The notes below the pieces were generated by a model that saw only the letters and a list, made by a program, of their open reading frames with translations, searched no databases and was not told the DNA's origin. Shown here one piece after another: positions 1-7,416 of a stretch of DNA of 11,763 bases (the first letter of the stretch is position 1; the number at the start of each line of letters is the position of its first letter). This stretch comes from CAYXVJ01 sp964558445 (GTDB taxonomy: Bacteria > Bacillota > Clostridia > Saccharofermentanales > Fastidiosipilaceae), in NCBI GenBank assembly GCA_964558445.1, contig CAZLEA010000046.1, positions 1 through 11,763 on the forward strand. Direction: 5' to 3'. A program made the translations under genes and the position numbers.

Positions 1-56
1 CGTAGAGAGGATTTCTTCTCGATTATGATTAAGGCAGTTTTGTGGAGGATCTAGTC

Positions 57-794
57 TTGCCTGATTTCAGTAGCTTACCGGATTTGAATACCGCGCCGCT
101 CTACGTGCAATTGGCCGATCAGATGCGGACCAAGATCAGCACGGGCAGCTGGACTTCGGGCGAGCAGATTCCTACAGAGGAACAGCTCTGCGTGGAGTTC
201 AACGTCAGCCGCACGACCGTTCGCCGTGCTCTCGAGAAATTAGTCAACGAGAAACTCTTGGAGCGCAGGCGCCCGACCGGCACGTTTGTTCGTCCGATTG
301 AGGAACGAGACCATACGCTTCGCACATATCATCGCGGTTTCACGGAAGAACTTGTCGAACAGGGTAAGAATCCGCAGACCATCATGGCGCATGTCGAGCG
401 CTCGCACGCAAGTTACGAGGTGGCCAAGCATCTACACCTGGAACCGGGTGCGGAGGTGCTCTATATCCAGCGCCTCAGAGGGGCAGGGCAGCAAGTCTTC
501 GTCTATTTCGAGACCTGGCTTCCCTATCGCGCGGATCTCCCGCTTGCAGACGACGAGTACTATAAGTCGCTCTATGCGCTCCTTCGCTCGCGCGGCATAC
601 ATATGCGTAAGCGCTTCGAGGAATTCGAGGCGGTGTTGCCAAGTGAGCGGATACAAGAGGCGCTCGATGTGAAGCGCAATACAGCGATTCTGCGGCGTAC
701 GATCGGTGCGAGCTCGCTCGATCAGAGCTTCCATGAATTCACGATCTGCCACTATATCGGTAGCGAGTATCTCTATCGCTTCGACTACTCCTAA
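57..794 (+). CDS. GntR-family (HutC/UTRA type) transcriptional regulator
   Basis: DNA-binding repressor of the GntR superfamily that senses a small molecule, usually a sugar phosphate. Residues about 14-80 form the winged helix-turn-helix: PLYVQLADQMR, then IPTEEQLC and the recognition helix VSRTTVRRALEKLV, ending in the wing TGTFV. Residues about 95-240 fit a UTRA ligand domain (FTEELVEQG, LYIQRLR, the late conserved IGASSLDQ region). The start chosen is TTG at 57 because GGAGG at 44-48 lies 8 nt before it; an in-frame GTG at 42 would overlap that ribosome binding site. The protein is then 245 residues, normal for the family. It points toward the mannoside operon starting at 1926 and is probably its regulator, but an ANT(6) gene lies between them in the opposite direction. 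The ligand is not visible in the sequence; mannose-6-phosphate is a guess from context. Family call is firm, target inferred. Confidence 0.92.
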   Translation: MPDFSSLPDLNTAPLYVQLADQMRTKISTGSWTSGEQIPTEEQLCVEFNVSRTTVRRALEKLVNEKLLERRRPTGTFVRPIEERDHTLRTYHRGFTEELVEQGKNPQTIMAHVERSHASYEVAKHLHLEPGAEVLYIQRLRGAGQQVFVYFETWLPYRADLPLADDEYYKSLYALLRSRGIHMRKRFEEFEAVLPSERIQEALDVKRNTAILRRTIGASSLDQSFHEFTICHYIGSEYLYRFDYS

Positions 795-816
795 GTATTT
801 GTTTCGGATGGATGAC

Positions 817-832
817 AGTATGTTTCCATACT
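817..832. other. Small inverted repeat in the convergent gntR / ANT(6) gap
   Basis: AGTATG (817-822) and CATACT (827-832) can form a 6-bp stem with the loop TTTC. It sits between the stop codon of the GntR gene and the last codon of the convergent ANT(6) gene (its TAG is read at 833-831). The stem is A+T-rich and no T-run follows on either strand, so it is at best a weak shared terminator. Confidence 0.25.
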
Positions 833-1685
833 AGTGCGAGAGATAAGTCTGGTGTAACTGATTTAGATAGTGCGTCACTTGCCTATCATAATCAGGGTAG
901 ATGAAGCCCATTTGCATAGCTATATTATTCCCACTATCACGAAACAAATCGCAGCATGTCCACAAGGCATCCCATATGCTTGCCGCAGTATCATTTCTAT
1001 ATGTTTGCATGATTCTGTTCCAGGTATCGGTAGCAAGGTAGTTGTTTAGATACTTGAAGTTCTTCCCCATACTGGCTGAGAAATCAATGCCTATACCAAC
1101 TTCCCAAGACAGCATGGTCAATAGTAAATTTCGCATAATAGCAAGATGGTCTATAGCATAGGGAAGTTCGCCCCGACATAACCCCTTGGCTACATAGGTT
1201 GATAACCACCAGAACTCATTGCAGCAATCATCGAAATAGGACGCCGATGGTTTCTTGACCCAAAAATCGATATCGGAAGGAGGCGGAAGTTTCGGAACAA
1301 GCCCATCCTTGTCCAATAAGATTTGAATGAGTTTATCGCTTTGTATGTACTTGTCCAACTCAGTGATAGGCACTAGTGTTAAGTCTATACGGGTGCAATC
1401 CTCAAATAGCATCAGATAAGAGAACCAATTCCCGATTTCCGGCGGAAACATGTCCATCGCTTCGGGCGTTTGTAGGATGATGCGCTTCCCAAACACATCA
1501 ATCCATGATGGCTTCTCAATATAGCTCTGCATCTCAGTGACGACATAGACCACATCGTAATCTTGGAAATTATCCTTGGGAACATTGGGATTTGTGCGAG
1601 AGCCATTTATTCCGACCACTCGCACACGCTCATCCATTTCTGCCACGGACAATATCATATCAAGCATTTCTTCTTCTGTTCGCAT
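831..1685 (-). CDS. aadK: Aminoglycoside 6-adenylyltransferase, ANT(6)/AadK type
   Basis: Transfers AMP from ATP to the 6-hydroxyl of streptomycin, inactivating the drug in the cytoplasm. The 284-residue length equals that of Bacillus subtilis AadK as I remember it, and the similarity is strong along the whole chain: an MRTEEEMLD-like N-terminus, the nucleotidyltransferase signature GSRTNPNVP (28-36), DYD with metal-binding D42 and D44, the third acidic residue in RIDLTL (D101), GKRIILQ, PPEIGNWFSY, FDDCCNEFWW, SMGKNFKYL, and a late YPDYD. The ATG at 1685 has AAGGA (1694-1698 on the opposite strand) 8 nt upstream. The gene is intact, with no frameshift. It is visibly richer in A+T than its neighbours and lies in reverse orientation between a regulator and the operon that regulator probably serves, so acquisition by transfer is likely. 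Whether it confers streptomycin resistance in this host is not shown; chromosomal AadK-type genes are often weakly expressed. Confidence 0.95.
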   Translation of the reverse strand: MRTEEEMLDMILSVAEMDERVRVVGINGSRTNPNVPKDNFQDYDVVYVVTEMQSYIEKPSWIDVFGKRIILQTPEAMDMFPPEIGNWFSYLMLFEDCTRIDLTLVPITELDKYIQSDKLIQILLDKDGLVPKLPPPSDIDFWVKKPSASYFDDCCNEFWWLSTYVAKGLCRGELPYAIDHLAIMRNLLLTMLSWEVGIGIDFSASMGKNFKYLNNYLATDTWNRIMQTYRNDTAASIWDALWTCCDLFRDSGNNIAMQMGFIYPDYDRQVTHYLNQLHQTYLSH

Positions 1686-1814
1686 AACACTAATCCTTCT
1701 TCATCTTCACTGCTTCACTGCATGCAACTGCTGATCTGGGCGCGAAGTCTGCTTCATACCGTCTATTGTATCTCACAAGCGAAGAATCGATACCTGTATA
1801 CAATGCGCTCAAAT

Positions 1815-1861
1815 GCCGTTATACCAGCTGTTTCAAAAAAACTGGTAAGCGGCTTTCTTTT
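1815..1861 (+). terminator. Terminator-like hairpin upstream of the mannoside operon
   Basis: GCCGTT (1815-1820) plus TACCAG (1822-1827) pair with CTGGTA (1842-1847) plus AGCGGC (1848-1853). This gives a 12-bp stem with one bulged A and one G-U pair, a 14-nt loop, and then the T-rich run TTTCTTTT (1854-1861). On the + strand it has the form of a Rho-independent terminator. The only + strand gene upstream is the GntR gene, more than 1 kb away, so this may be that gene's original terminator or an attenuator of a leader transcript. The long loop lowers confidence. Confidence 0.45.
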
Positions 1862-1865
1862 ATCT

Positions 1866-1888
1866 TACAATTGTATTGTAGTAACAAT
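1866..1888. promoter_or_regulatory. Candidate operator: overlapping TTGTA/ACAAT inverted repeats
   Basis: Two overlapping inverted repeats sit just upstream of the operon's -10 box: the perfect palindrome TACAATTGTA (1866-1875) and ATTGT-agta-ACAAT (1875-1888). The elements resemble the TTGTA...TACAA operators known for several HutC/UTRA GntR proteins such as TreR. Further related sites lie upstream: TGTATACA (1795-1802) and TTGT-atctc-ACAA (1766-1778). Binding here would block RNA polymerase at the 1897-1902 box. That the GntR protein encoded at 57-794 binds them is an inference. Confidence 0.45.
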
Positions 1889-1902
1889 GACTTAGCTATA
1901 AT
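1871..1902 (+). promoter_or_regulatory. Probable promoter of the isomerase-ROK-mannosidase operon
   Basis: A perfect -10 box TATAAT lies at 1897-1902, 23 nt before the isomerase start codon. No good -35 sits at the ideal spacing: TTGTAG (1876-1881) is 15 nt away and TTGTAT (1871-1876) is 20 nt away. A transcript would start near 1909 and carry a short leader ending in the ribosome binding site AGGAG (1914-1918). The poor -35 fits a regulated promoter, and the candidate operator overlaps it. Confidence 0.5.
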
Positions 1903-1925
1903 GCACATATAGTAGGAGACATAAT

Positions 1926-3644
1926 ATGTATGAGCCTAACCCTGTTGTTCAGATTCGAGCCGAACATGAGATAAGTATCGGCTTAGATGAGGTAGCGGCA
2001 CGCTTAGATCGAGCATTACCTACAGAGGCGGTTATCGCCATCGAGTGTTATCCCACCATAACAGAAGAACGAATCGATATGTTGATGAAGCAGCTTAATC
2101 CGTCACTCGTGATCGATGCCAAGCAATTGTTCCAAGACGCGAAGACGATCAACCAGCTATTGGCTAGAGATGTGACCGACGATCGTATCCTCGGCCGACG
2201 GACGCTCTACTCCTTGGAGGAGCTGCTGGACCTCGAGGCTACCGAGGCTGTTCGAAACGAGCTTCAGGCGGGTCAAGGACGCCGCTTCATCTGGGGTGTC
2301 GGAGCCAGTCTCTCAAATGCTGCGGACGTAATAATCTATGCGGATATCACGCGCTGGGAGATCATACAACGTTTCCGTACGACGGACTACGGTAACTGGA
2401 TGGCAGGAAACGAGGACGAGGATCCGAGTCGCAAGATCAAACGCAGTTACTTCGTGGAGTGGATTCTGGCGGATAAGTTGAAGCAGAACCTTGGCTTCGC
2501 ATACGACTGGTATCTGGATATGAACGACGATCGCTCGATCAAGATGGTCTCGTCTGCCGCTCTGGAAGATGCGTACCGAGAAGTCAGTCGACAGGCGTTT
2601 CGCCTACGCCCCTTCTTCGATGAGGGCGTCTGGGGCGGGCACTGGATGCAAGAGAACTTCGGCGTAGATCGGGAGAAGCGAAACCTCGCCTGGTCGTTTG
2701 ACGGCGTGCCGGAGGAGAACAGCATCCTGCTCGGTTTCAGGGGCGGTGTGCTGGAAGTGCCTGCGCAGAATCTGGTCTTCGCGGAGCCTGTCGCGCTGAT
2801 GGGTGAGCGGGTCTATGGTCGCTTCGGGACGAGTTTCCCGATTCGTTTTGACTTCCTGGACACGATGGGCGGACAGAATCTGAGCCTGCAGGTGCATCCC
2901 AAGACGGATTATATCCGTGATGTCTTCGGCATGCCCTATACCCAAGATGAGAGCTATTACATTGTGAAGGCCAAGCCCGATACCTATGTCTATGCGGGCT
3001 TGAAGGAGGGGATCGATCGCGAGCAGATGATCGACGATCTCTACAGGGCTGAGCGTGGCGAGATCAAGTTCGATGCCGATCGCTATGTGAACCGCATTCC
3101 GGTCCAAGATCATGATCATATCTCGTATCCGGGCGGTACAATCCACTGCAGCGGCAGCGATATGGTGGTGCTGGAGATCAGCTCGACGCCCAACCGTTTC
3201 ACCTTCAAGCTCTGGGACTGGGATCGCGTGGATCTAGATGGCCTGCCGAGGCCGATTAATCTGGAACACGGTATCAAGAATATCGATTGGAGCCGCGATA
3301 CGGACTATGTCTACCTGGAGCTCTACAACACGGTTGACGAATTGGAGGAGGGGGACGGCTACCGAGTCGAGCGCACGGGGCTGCATCGCCTCGAGTACAT
3401 CGATACTATCCGCCACCGGTTCAAGGTGCCGGTGCTACACCCGGCCAACGGATCGGTTCGGATGCTAAACCTCGTAGAAGGTAACGCTGCTGTGGTGGAG
3501 AGTGTGGATAAGTCCTTCCCCCCACTTGAGATCAGTTACGGCGAAACGTTCATAGTGCCTGCTTCGGTCGGCGACTTCGTGGTCCGACCGGCTGAAGCCA
3601 ACCCGGATGCATTCCTGGTGACGATTGAAGCGAGCGTGAGATGA
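1926..3644 (+). CDS. Class I mannose-6-phosphate isomerase, long two-domain form
   Basis: Interconverts mannose-6-phosphate and fructose-6-phosphate in the cytoplasm. The cupin-type isomerase part covers roughly residues 220-572 and shows the zinc ligands of the class I family: Gln322 and His324 in LSLQVHP, Glu342 in TQDESYY, and His407 in PGGTIHCSG. It also has the stretch VWGGHWM and the block FTFKLWDWDRVDLDG typical of the long bacterial members. Residues 1-210 form a separate N-terminal domain (VIAIECYPT, RRFIWGVGAS, ADVIIYADITRWEI, KRSYFVEWILADK) that resembles a nucleotide-kinase fold without an evident P-loop; its role is unknown to me. Length of about 570 is usual for this subfamily and far above that of simple ManA proteins (about 310-400). 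The ATG at 1926 has AGGAG 7 nt upstream. First gene of the operon; it would feed mannose from the downstream mannosidase and kinase into glycolysis. Confidence 0.88.
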   Translation: MYEPNPVVQIRAEHEISIGLDEVAARLDRALPTEAVIAIECYPTITEERIDMLMKQLNPSLVIDAKQLFQDAKTINQLLARDVTDDRILGRRTLYSLEELLDLEATEAVRNELQAGQGRRFIWGVGASLSNAADVIIYADITRWEIIQRFRTTDYGNWMAGNEDEDPSRKIKRSYFVEWILADKLKQNLGFAYDWYLDMNDDRSIKMVSSAALEDAYREVSRQAFRLRPFFDEGVWGGHWMQENFGVDREKRNLAWSFDGVPEENSILLGFRGGVLEVPAQNLVFAEPVALMGERVYGRFGTSFPIRFDFLDTMGGQNLSLQVHPKTDYIRDVFGMPYTQDESYYIVKAKPDTYVYAGLKEGIDREQMIDDLYRAERGEIKFDADRYVNRIPVQDHDHISYPGGTIHCSGSDMVVLEISSTPNRFTFKLWDWDRVDLDGLPRPINLEHGIKNIDWSRDTDYVYLELYNTVDELEEGDGYRVERTGLHRLEYIDTIRHRFKVPVLHPANGSVRMLNLVEGNAAVVESVDKSFPPLEISYGETFIVPASVGDFVVRPAEANPDAFLVTIEASVR

Positions 3645-3645
3645 G

Positions 3646-4626
3646 ATGGCACACACACCCGTACTATTCGTAATCGATGTCGGCGGTAGTTCGCTTCGGG
3701 CGAACGTCAGTCTGGACGAGACAAGATTCTTGTTCGCGCAGGATCTACACTTCGATGTGGATGCATCGGCAGATCGCCGCAGTATCCTGGCCGGTTTCGG
3801 CAAGTTCATCCACTATCTGCTCCTCGAGACCCAGCGTACGCTACAGGCGAACGTGGAGATCTTGGGGATTGCCCTGGCGTTCCCGGGGCCGGCGGATTAT
3901 AAGCGCGGGATTCCCTTGATTCGAGGACTTGCCAAATATGAGGCTCTCTATGGCGAGACGATCCGCCCGGCACTCGAGGCCGCGCTTCGGGACTCGGTAT
4001 CGGATCTGAATCGTATACGCAGGGATTGCTGCCGCGTGTCCGAAGATTTCACTGTGGTTATGGAGAACGACGCCAGGCTCTACGCTTACGGTATGTGGAT
4101 CGCAAACGGTCGGCCGGAGAAACGGCGGATCGCTTGCCTGACGCTCGGCACGGGGCTCGGTTCGGGCTTCATCGTCGACGGTCTGCTCTTGACGGACGAT
4201 GCCGAGAAGAACGAAGCAGAGGGTCTGCCCGCTGACGCCTATGTCTATCACTTGCCCGCCAGGCGCGTGACGGCAGACGATACCTTCTCGACGCGCGGAC
4301 TCGTAGCACTTGCCAGAGAAGAGGGGCTGGATGTGGATAACGGGAAGCAGTTATCGGATCTGGCCGATGCCGGTCACGAGGAAGCCAACCAAGTGTTCGC
4401 CCGCTTCGGCCGTGAGCTCAGCCGCTTCATCGATCATCCGCGCGGACTCGGCTCGTTTCGACCCGATGTCGTATATCTGGGCGGTAACCTCGCCGCAGCC
4501 GCCGACCGCATGGGGCTCGAGACGTCGGTGCCCATCGAGCTTGGTGTTCGATCTCGCTACCCTCTGATCGGAGCAGCAAACTATTTTTATATCCAAAGGA
4601 CAAATGAAGGAGAGCATCTACAATGA
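3646..4626 (+). CDS. ROK-family sugar kinase, probably a mannokinase, lacking the ROK zinc motif
   Basis: A ROK (repressor-ORF-kinase) family protein of 326 residues with the actin-like kinase core. Phosphate-1 loop DVGGSS is at 11-16, the sugar-site loop LAFPGPAD at 78-84, END with catalytic base Asp142 at 140-142, and the adenosine-site loop LGTGLGSG at 167-174. There is no N-terminal helix-turn-helix, so it acts as an enzyme and not a repressor. The usual zinc motif CxCGxxGCxE is absent: the only cysteines are 128, 129 and 164. The segment after residue 184 is rich in charged residues instead. The start codon lies 1 nt after the isomerase stop, with only a weak ribosome binding site, so translation is probably coupled. 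Its place between a mannose-6-phosphate isomerase and a mannosidase suggests that the substrate is mannose; glucose, fructose or an aminosugar remain possible. Confidence 0.87.
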   Translation: MAHTPVLFVIDVGGSSLRANVSLDETRFLFAQDLHFDVDASADRRSILAGFGKFIHYLLLETQRTLQANVEILGIALAFPGPADYKRGIPLIRGLAKYEALYGETIRPALEAALRDSVSDLNRIRRDCCRVSEDFTVVMENDARLYAYGMWIANGRPEKRRIACLTLGTGLGSGFIVDGLLLTDDAEKNEAEGLPADAYVYHLPARRVTADDTFSTRGLVALAREEGLDVDNGKQLSDLADAGHEEANQVFARFGRELSRFIDHPRGLGSFRPDVVYLGGNLAAAADRMGLETSVPIELGVRSRYPLIGAANYFYIQRTNEGEHLQ

Positions 4627-7295
4627 ATCGATACAAGGACATCTATGTGCTGCCGCACAGTCATTTCGATTACGGCTATACGCACCCGCAAGCCATGTTG
4701 ATGGAACTGCAGAAGGACTATCTGACGGATGCAATCCGCCTCTGCCTGGAGACAAGAGACTTGGCCCCGGAAGAGCGCTTCAAGTGGACGATCGAGGCTA
4801 ATTATGTCCTCACGAAGTGGCTGGAGGATGCGTCGGATGAGGATGTGACGAAGCTTCGCCTCTGCCTGGATCTGGGCTTGATCGCAATTACGGCGCTGCC
4901 CTATCACACGACGCCGCTCGCGGATCTCCCGGAACAAGTCCTGCTCTTCGACGAGATGCGGACTCTGGAGGAGCGCCTCGGCTACAAGATTCGTACGGCG
5001 ATCAATCACGATGTCAACGGCCAGCCCTGGTCCATGCAGCAGTTACTGCAGGATGCGGGCATCGACTTCTATCAGACGGGGATCAATATCCACTATGGCG
5101 GGATTCCGTTCGAGCGGCCTCAAGCCTTCTCCTGGGAGGGCAGTGACGGCGGTCTCTTGACGAGCTTCCTCGGCGAACACTATTCGCTCTTCAGTCAGTT
5201 CGTGCACAGCGAGAACATCCCGACACTGCTTGCCGGAGGCGAGAGCGATCAATCTCTCTTCGAGGCGATGCGTGTCGACCTCGAACGCTACGAGAACGTC
5301 TTGGCGACGCGCTCCTGGGATAAGCCCTTCTACATGCTGACGATGACGAATCCGCCGCTCTACGATAACAACGGACCGGATCACTTCCTGACGGAGGTGG
5401 TCTCGATTTATAACCGGATGAGTGAGGACCAGACGATCCACCTTATTACGGTCGACATGTGGCGCGAGATCGTGCTGCGGGAGTTCCCGGCAGATGAGCT
5501 GACAAGTTGGCGAGGCGACTGGACGGATTACTGGAACTTCGGTGCGGCGAGTACGCCTGCCGAGACCCGGGTTCACAAGGAGAGCGCTCGTCTGATTCAT
5601 GCAACCAACTATCTGAATTCGATCTATCCCGCGGAAGCCAGGACAAGTCGAAGTCTGGATCAGGCACAGATGCTGAATCGTTTCTATGCCGAGCACACCT
5701 GGGGTGCGGCCGAATCGATCCACGATCCGGGCAGCGATATGACCAAGGCGCAGCGAACACACAAGGATAATCTGGCTTGGGACGCATCCGCACTCGCGGC
5801 CTACGCGCTTGGCACCGCACTGGAAACGGCCAACTTGAAGCCCGGGGATTTCTCCCTAGCCGATACCGATACACAAATCGTCTTGGACAACCCGACGCCC
5901 TATCCGATCAGTCAATATGTGGAGATGATGTATCCCGTGGCAAGCCCCGCGGGCACCTCGCTCGAGGCCCTGAGGATCAAAGATAGATTGCCCTATCGAC
6001 CGCCCACAGCCTATACACGCATGAAGTTTGATCTGCCCGCCTTCTCAAGGCGCGTCATACCGATCGCTGAGGTTGGCGCACGATTCGAACGAGAAGAGGC
6101 GGAGGGGGTAGATGGCGCCCTGCTCGAATATGACGGTGCGGAGGGCAAGCTTCTGACCGCGTCCTATCGGCTCGATTACGACCCCGAGACGGGACGGATC
6201 GATCGCCTCGAGCAGACTCGAAACGGCCATGTGATCGAGGGCGGCGAGTTCGGTTTCGCGTCAATCGTGCGGGAGACCATCGCTTGTGGCCAAGAGAATC
6301 ACCGTTCCAGCTTCTTCCCCCGCGGCATCACACTGGGTAACTATAGCCTCTCTGTCTGGAATTACGATTGGCAGGGCGAGCGCGTGATCCCAAGCGGCGC
6401 TGCGGAGGTCCTGCTGGACCACCAAGAGGGCCGTACGGTCTTCACCCGAAGCTGGCATGACGAGATCGGCGCCGAGAAACTAGCGATCGACCTCATCTTC
6501 TACACCGATAGCGACAAGATCGATATCGATGTACGGATGGATCTGGTGAGCCCCGTGACCCCGATCAGCTACTACCTCAGCTTGCCGACCGACGTCGGGG
6601 CGAATTGGACGGGACACTACGATACCGGTGGTGTTGCGGTTCGCTTGGATGAGGATCAGATGGGTAATGTAAGCAAAGACTGGATCACCCTCGACAACTA
6701 CTACGCGGTCCACGATAACAAGCACGGCTACTACTTGGCCGCTCCGGATGCGAGGCTGCTGCAACCCGCAGGTTTCGGCTTCGGCCGTATGTCCGAGACC
6801 ATAGCCAGAGACGAAGCCCCGCTTGTTCTGCCCTGGCTGGCATCGAACTACTGGGAGACGAACTTCGCCGCAAGCTTCGGCGGCAGGCTCTCGTATCGCT
6901 TCGGTTTCAAGCCGTTCACAAGCTTCGATCCGCTTCATGCCCTGAAGCTTACGGCCGAGACACAGCCGTCGCTCCTGCTCTCGGTTGCGCGCGGATCGCT
7001 CGCCCATGGAGATGCACAGCCTGACGAAACCCACTACGGCTTCCGCTCGGAATTGGCAGCTCTGCAGCTGATGAAGCCCGTCCGAGGCGGCTTGCTGCTA
7101 GCTGTTCGCAACCTCAACTTGGAGCATACAGCGAGTTTCGAATTCCGAAGTCTTGCCAGAGAGTTTCGCGATGTTGCTCGTTCGAACGTATTTGGCGACA
7201 AGCTTGAGCCCATGAATCACGGAGAACATCGCTTCACGGATCGCTTAGCTAGGGGCAAGCTCGCGTTCTATCTAGTCGAGATCGAAGGGGGTTGA
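4623..7295 (+). CDS. GH38 alpha-mannosidase, cytoplasmic
   Basis: Glycoside hydrolase family 38 retaining alpha-mannosidase of 890 residues, within the usual range for bacterial members. It removes terminal alpha-linked mannose from oligosaccharides. The N-terminal catalytic barrel opens with LPHSHFDYGYT, giving zinc ligands His14 and Asp16. The putative nucleophile is Asp130 in INHDVNGQPW, and a third metal-site histidine is His358 in AEHTWGAAESI. The rest is the middle helical region and the large beta-sandwich domain (for example SSFFPRGITLGNYSLSVWNYDW). No signal peptide or membrane segment is seen, so it acts on imported glycans. Its ATG overlaps the kinase stop as ATGA (4623-4626), with AAGGAGAG about 10 nt upstream. 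The closest arrangement that I recall is the GH38-ROK pair of streptococci used for N-glycan or mannoside breakdown. The exact linkage cut cannot be read from the sequence. No clear terminator follows. Confidence 0.95.
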   Translation: MNRYKDIYVLPHSHFDYGYTHPQAMLMELQKDYLTDAIRLCLETRDLAPEERFKWTIEANYVLTKWLEDASDEDVTKLRLCLDLGLIAITALPYHTTPLADLPEQVLLFDEMRTLEERLGYKIRTAINHDVNGQPWSMQQLLQDAGIDFYQTGINIHYGGIPFERPQAFSWEGSDGGLLTSFLGEHYSLFSQFVHSENIPTLLAGGESDQSLFEAMRVDLERYENVLATRSWDKPFYMLTMTNPPLYDNNGPDHFLTEVVSIYNRMSEDQTIHLITVDMWREIVLREFPADELTSWRGDWTDYWNFGAASTPAETRVHKESARLIHATNYLNSIYPAEARTSRSLDQAQMLNRFYAEHTWGAAESIHDPGSDMTKAQRTHKDNLAWDASALAAYALGTALETANLKPGDFSLADTDTQIVLDNPTPYPISQYVEMMYPVASPAGTSLEALRIKDRLPYRPPTAYTRMKFDLPAFSRRVIPIAEVGARFEREEAEGVDGALLEYDGAEGKLLTASYRLDYDPETGRIDRLEQTRNGHVIEGGEFGFASIVRETIACGQENHRSSFFPRGITLGNYSLSVWNYDWQGERVIPSGAAEVLLDHQEGRTVFTRSWHDEIGAEKLAIDLIFYTDSDKIDIDVRMDLVSPVTPISYYLSLPTDVGANWTGHYDTGGVAVRLDEDQMGNVSKDWITLDNYYAVHDNKHGYYLAAPDARLLQPAGFGFGRMSETIARDEAPLVLPWLASNYWETNFAASFGGRLSYRFGFKPFTSFDPLHALKLTAETQPSLLLSVARGSLAHGDAQPDETHYGFRSELAALQLMKPVRGGLLLAVRNLNLEHTASFEFRSLAREFRDVARSNVFGDKLEPMNHGEHRFTDRLARGKLAFYLVEIEGG

Positions 7296-7381
7296 TGCGA
7301 AGTACGGGTTAATTACTTGGAGGGTAGCTTAGAAGCGTTTATCGTATCGTCTTCTCTTTACAAGCCTTATGCCGACCGCTA

Positions 7382-7414
7382 AACTGACCCTTGATTTGTG
7401 ATTGGAGGTCAGTT
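7382..7414 (+). promoter_or_regulatory. Inverted repeat that overlaps the tcdA ribosome binding site
   Basis: AACTGACC (7382-7389) and GGTCAGTT (7407-7414) are perfect 8-nt arms around a 17-nt loop. The right arm takes in the last two bases of the GGAGG ribosome binding site (7404-7408) and ends two nt before the ATG at 7417. If folded in mRNA, it would partly hide the site. The rest of the 7296-7416 gap shows no convincing promoter or terminator. Confidence 0.4.
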
Positions 7415-7416
7415 GG

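Noticed and set aside
42..56. GTG start at 42 for the GntR regulator
   Set aside because: It overlaps the GGAGG site that serves TTG 57 and has no ribosome binding site of its own.
817..832. Bidirectional terminator between the GntR gene and aadK
   Set aside because: The stem has only 6 A+T-rich pairs and no T-run on either side; kept only as a low-confidence structure.
2604..3146. Long reverse-strand open frame of 180 codons inside the isomerase gene
   Set aside because: Low-complexity composition (repeated Ile, Arg, His, Asp from GATC/CGAT-rich codons), no ribosome binding site and no domain; a shadow of the sense gene.
5043..5762. Reverse-strand open frame of 239 codons inside the mannosidase gene
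   Set aside because: Antisense shadow of a firmly identified GH38 gene; the Arg- and Val-rich sequence matches no family that I know.
7296..7381. Terminator after the mannosidase operon
   Set aside because: Only a 5-bp AAGTA/TACTT pairing was found, with no T-run.
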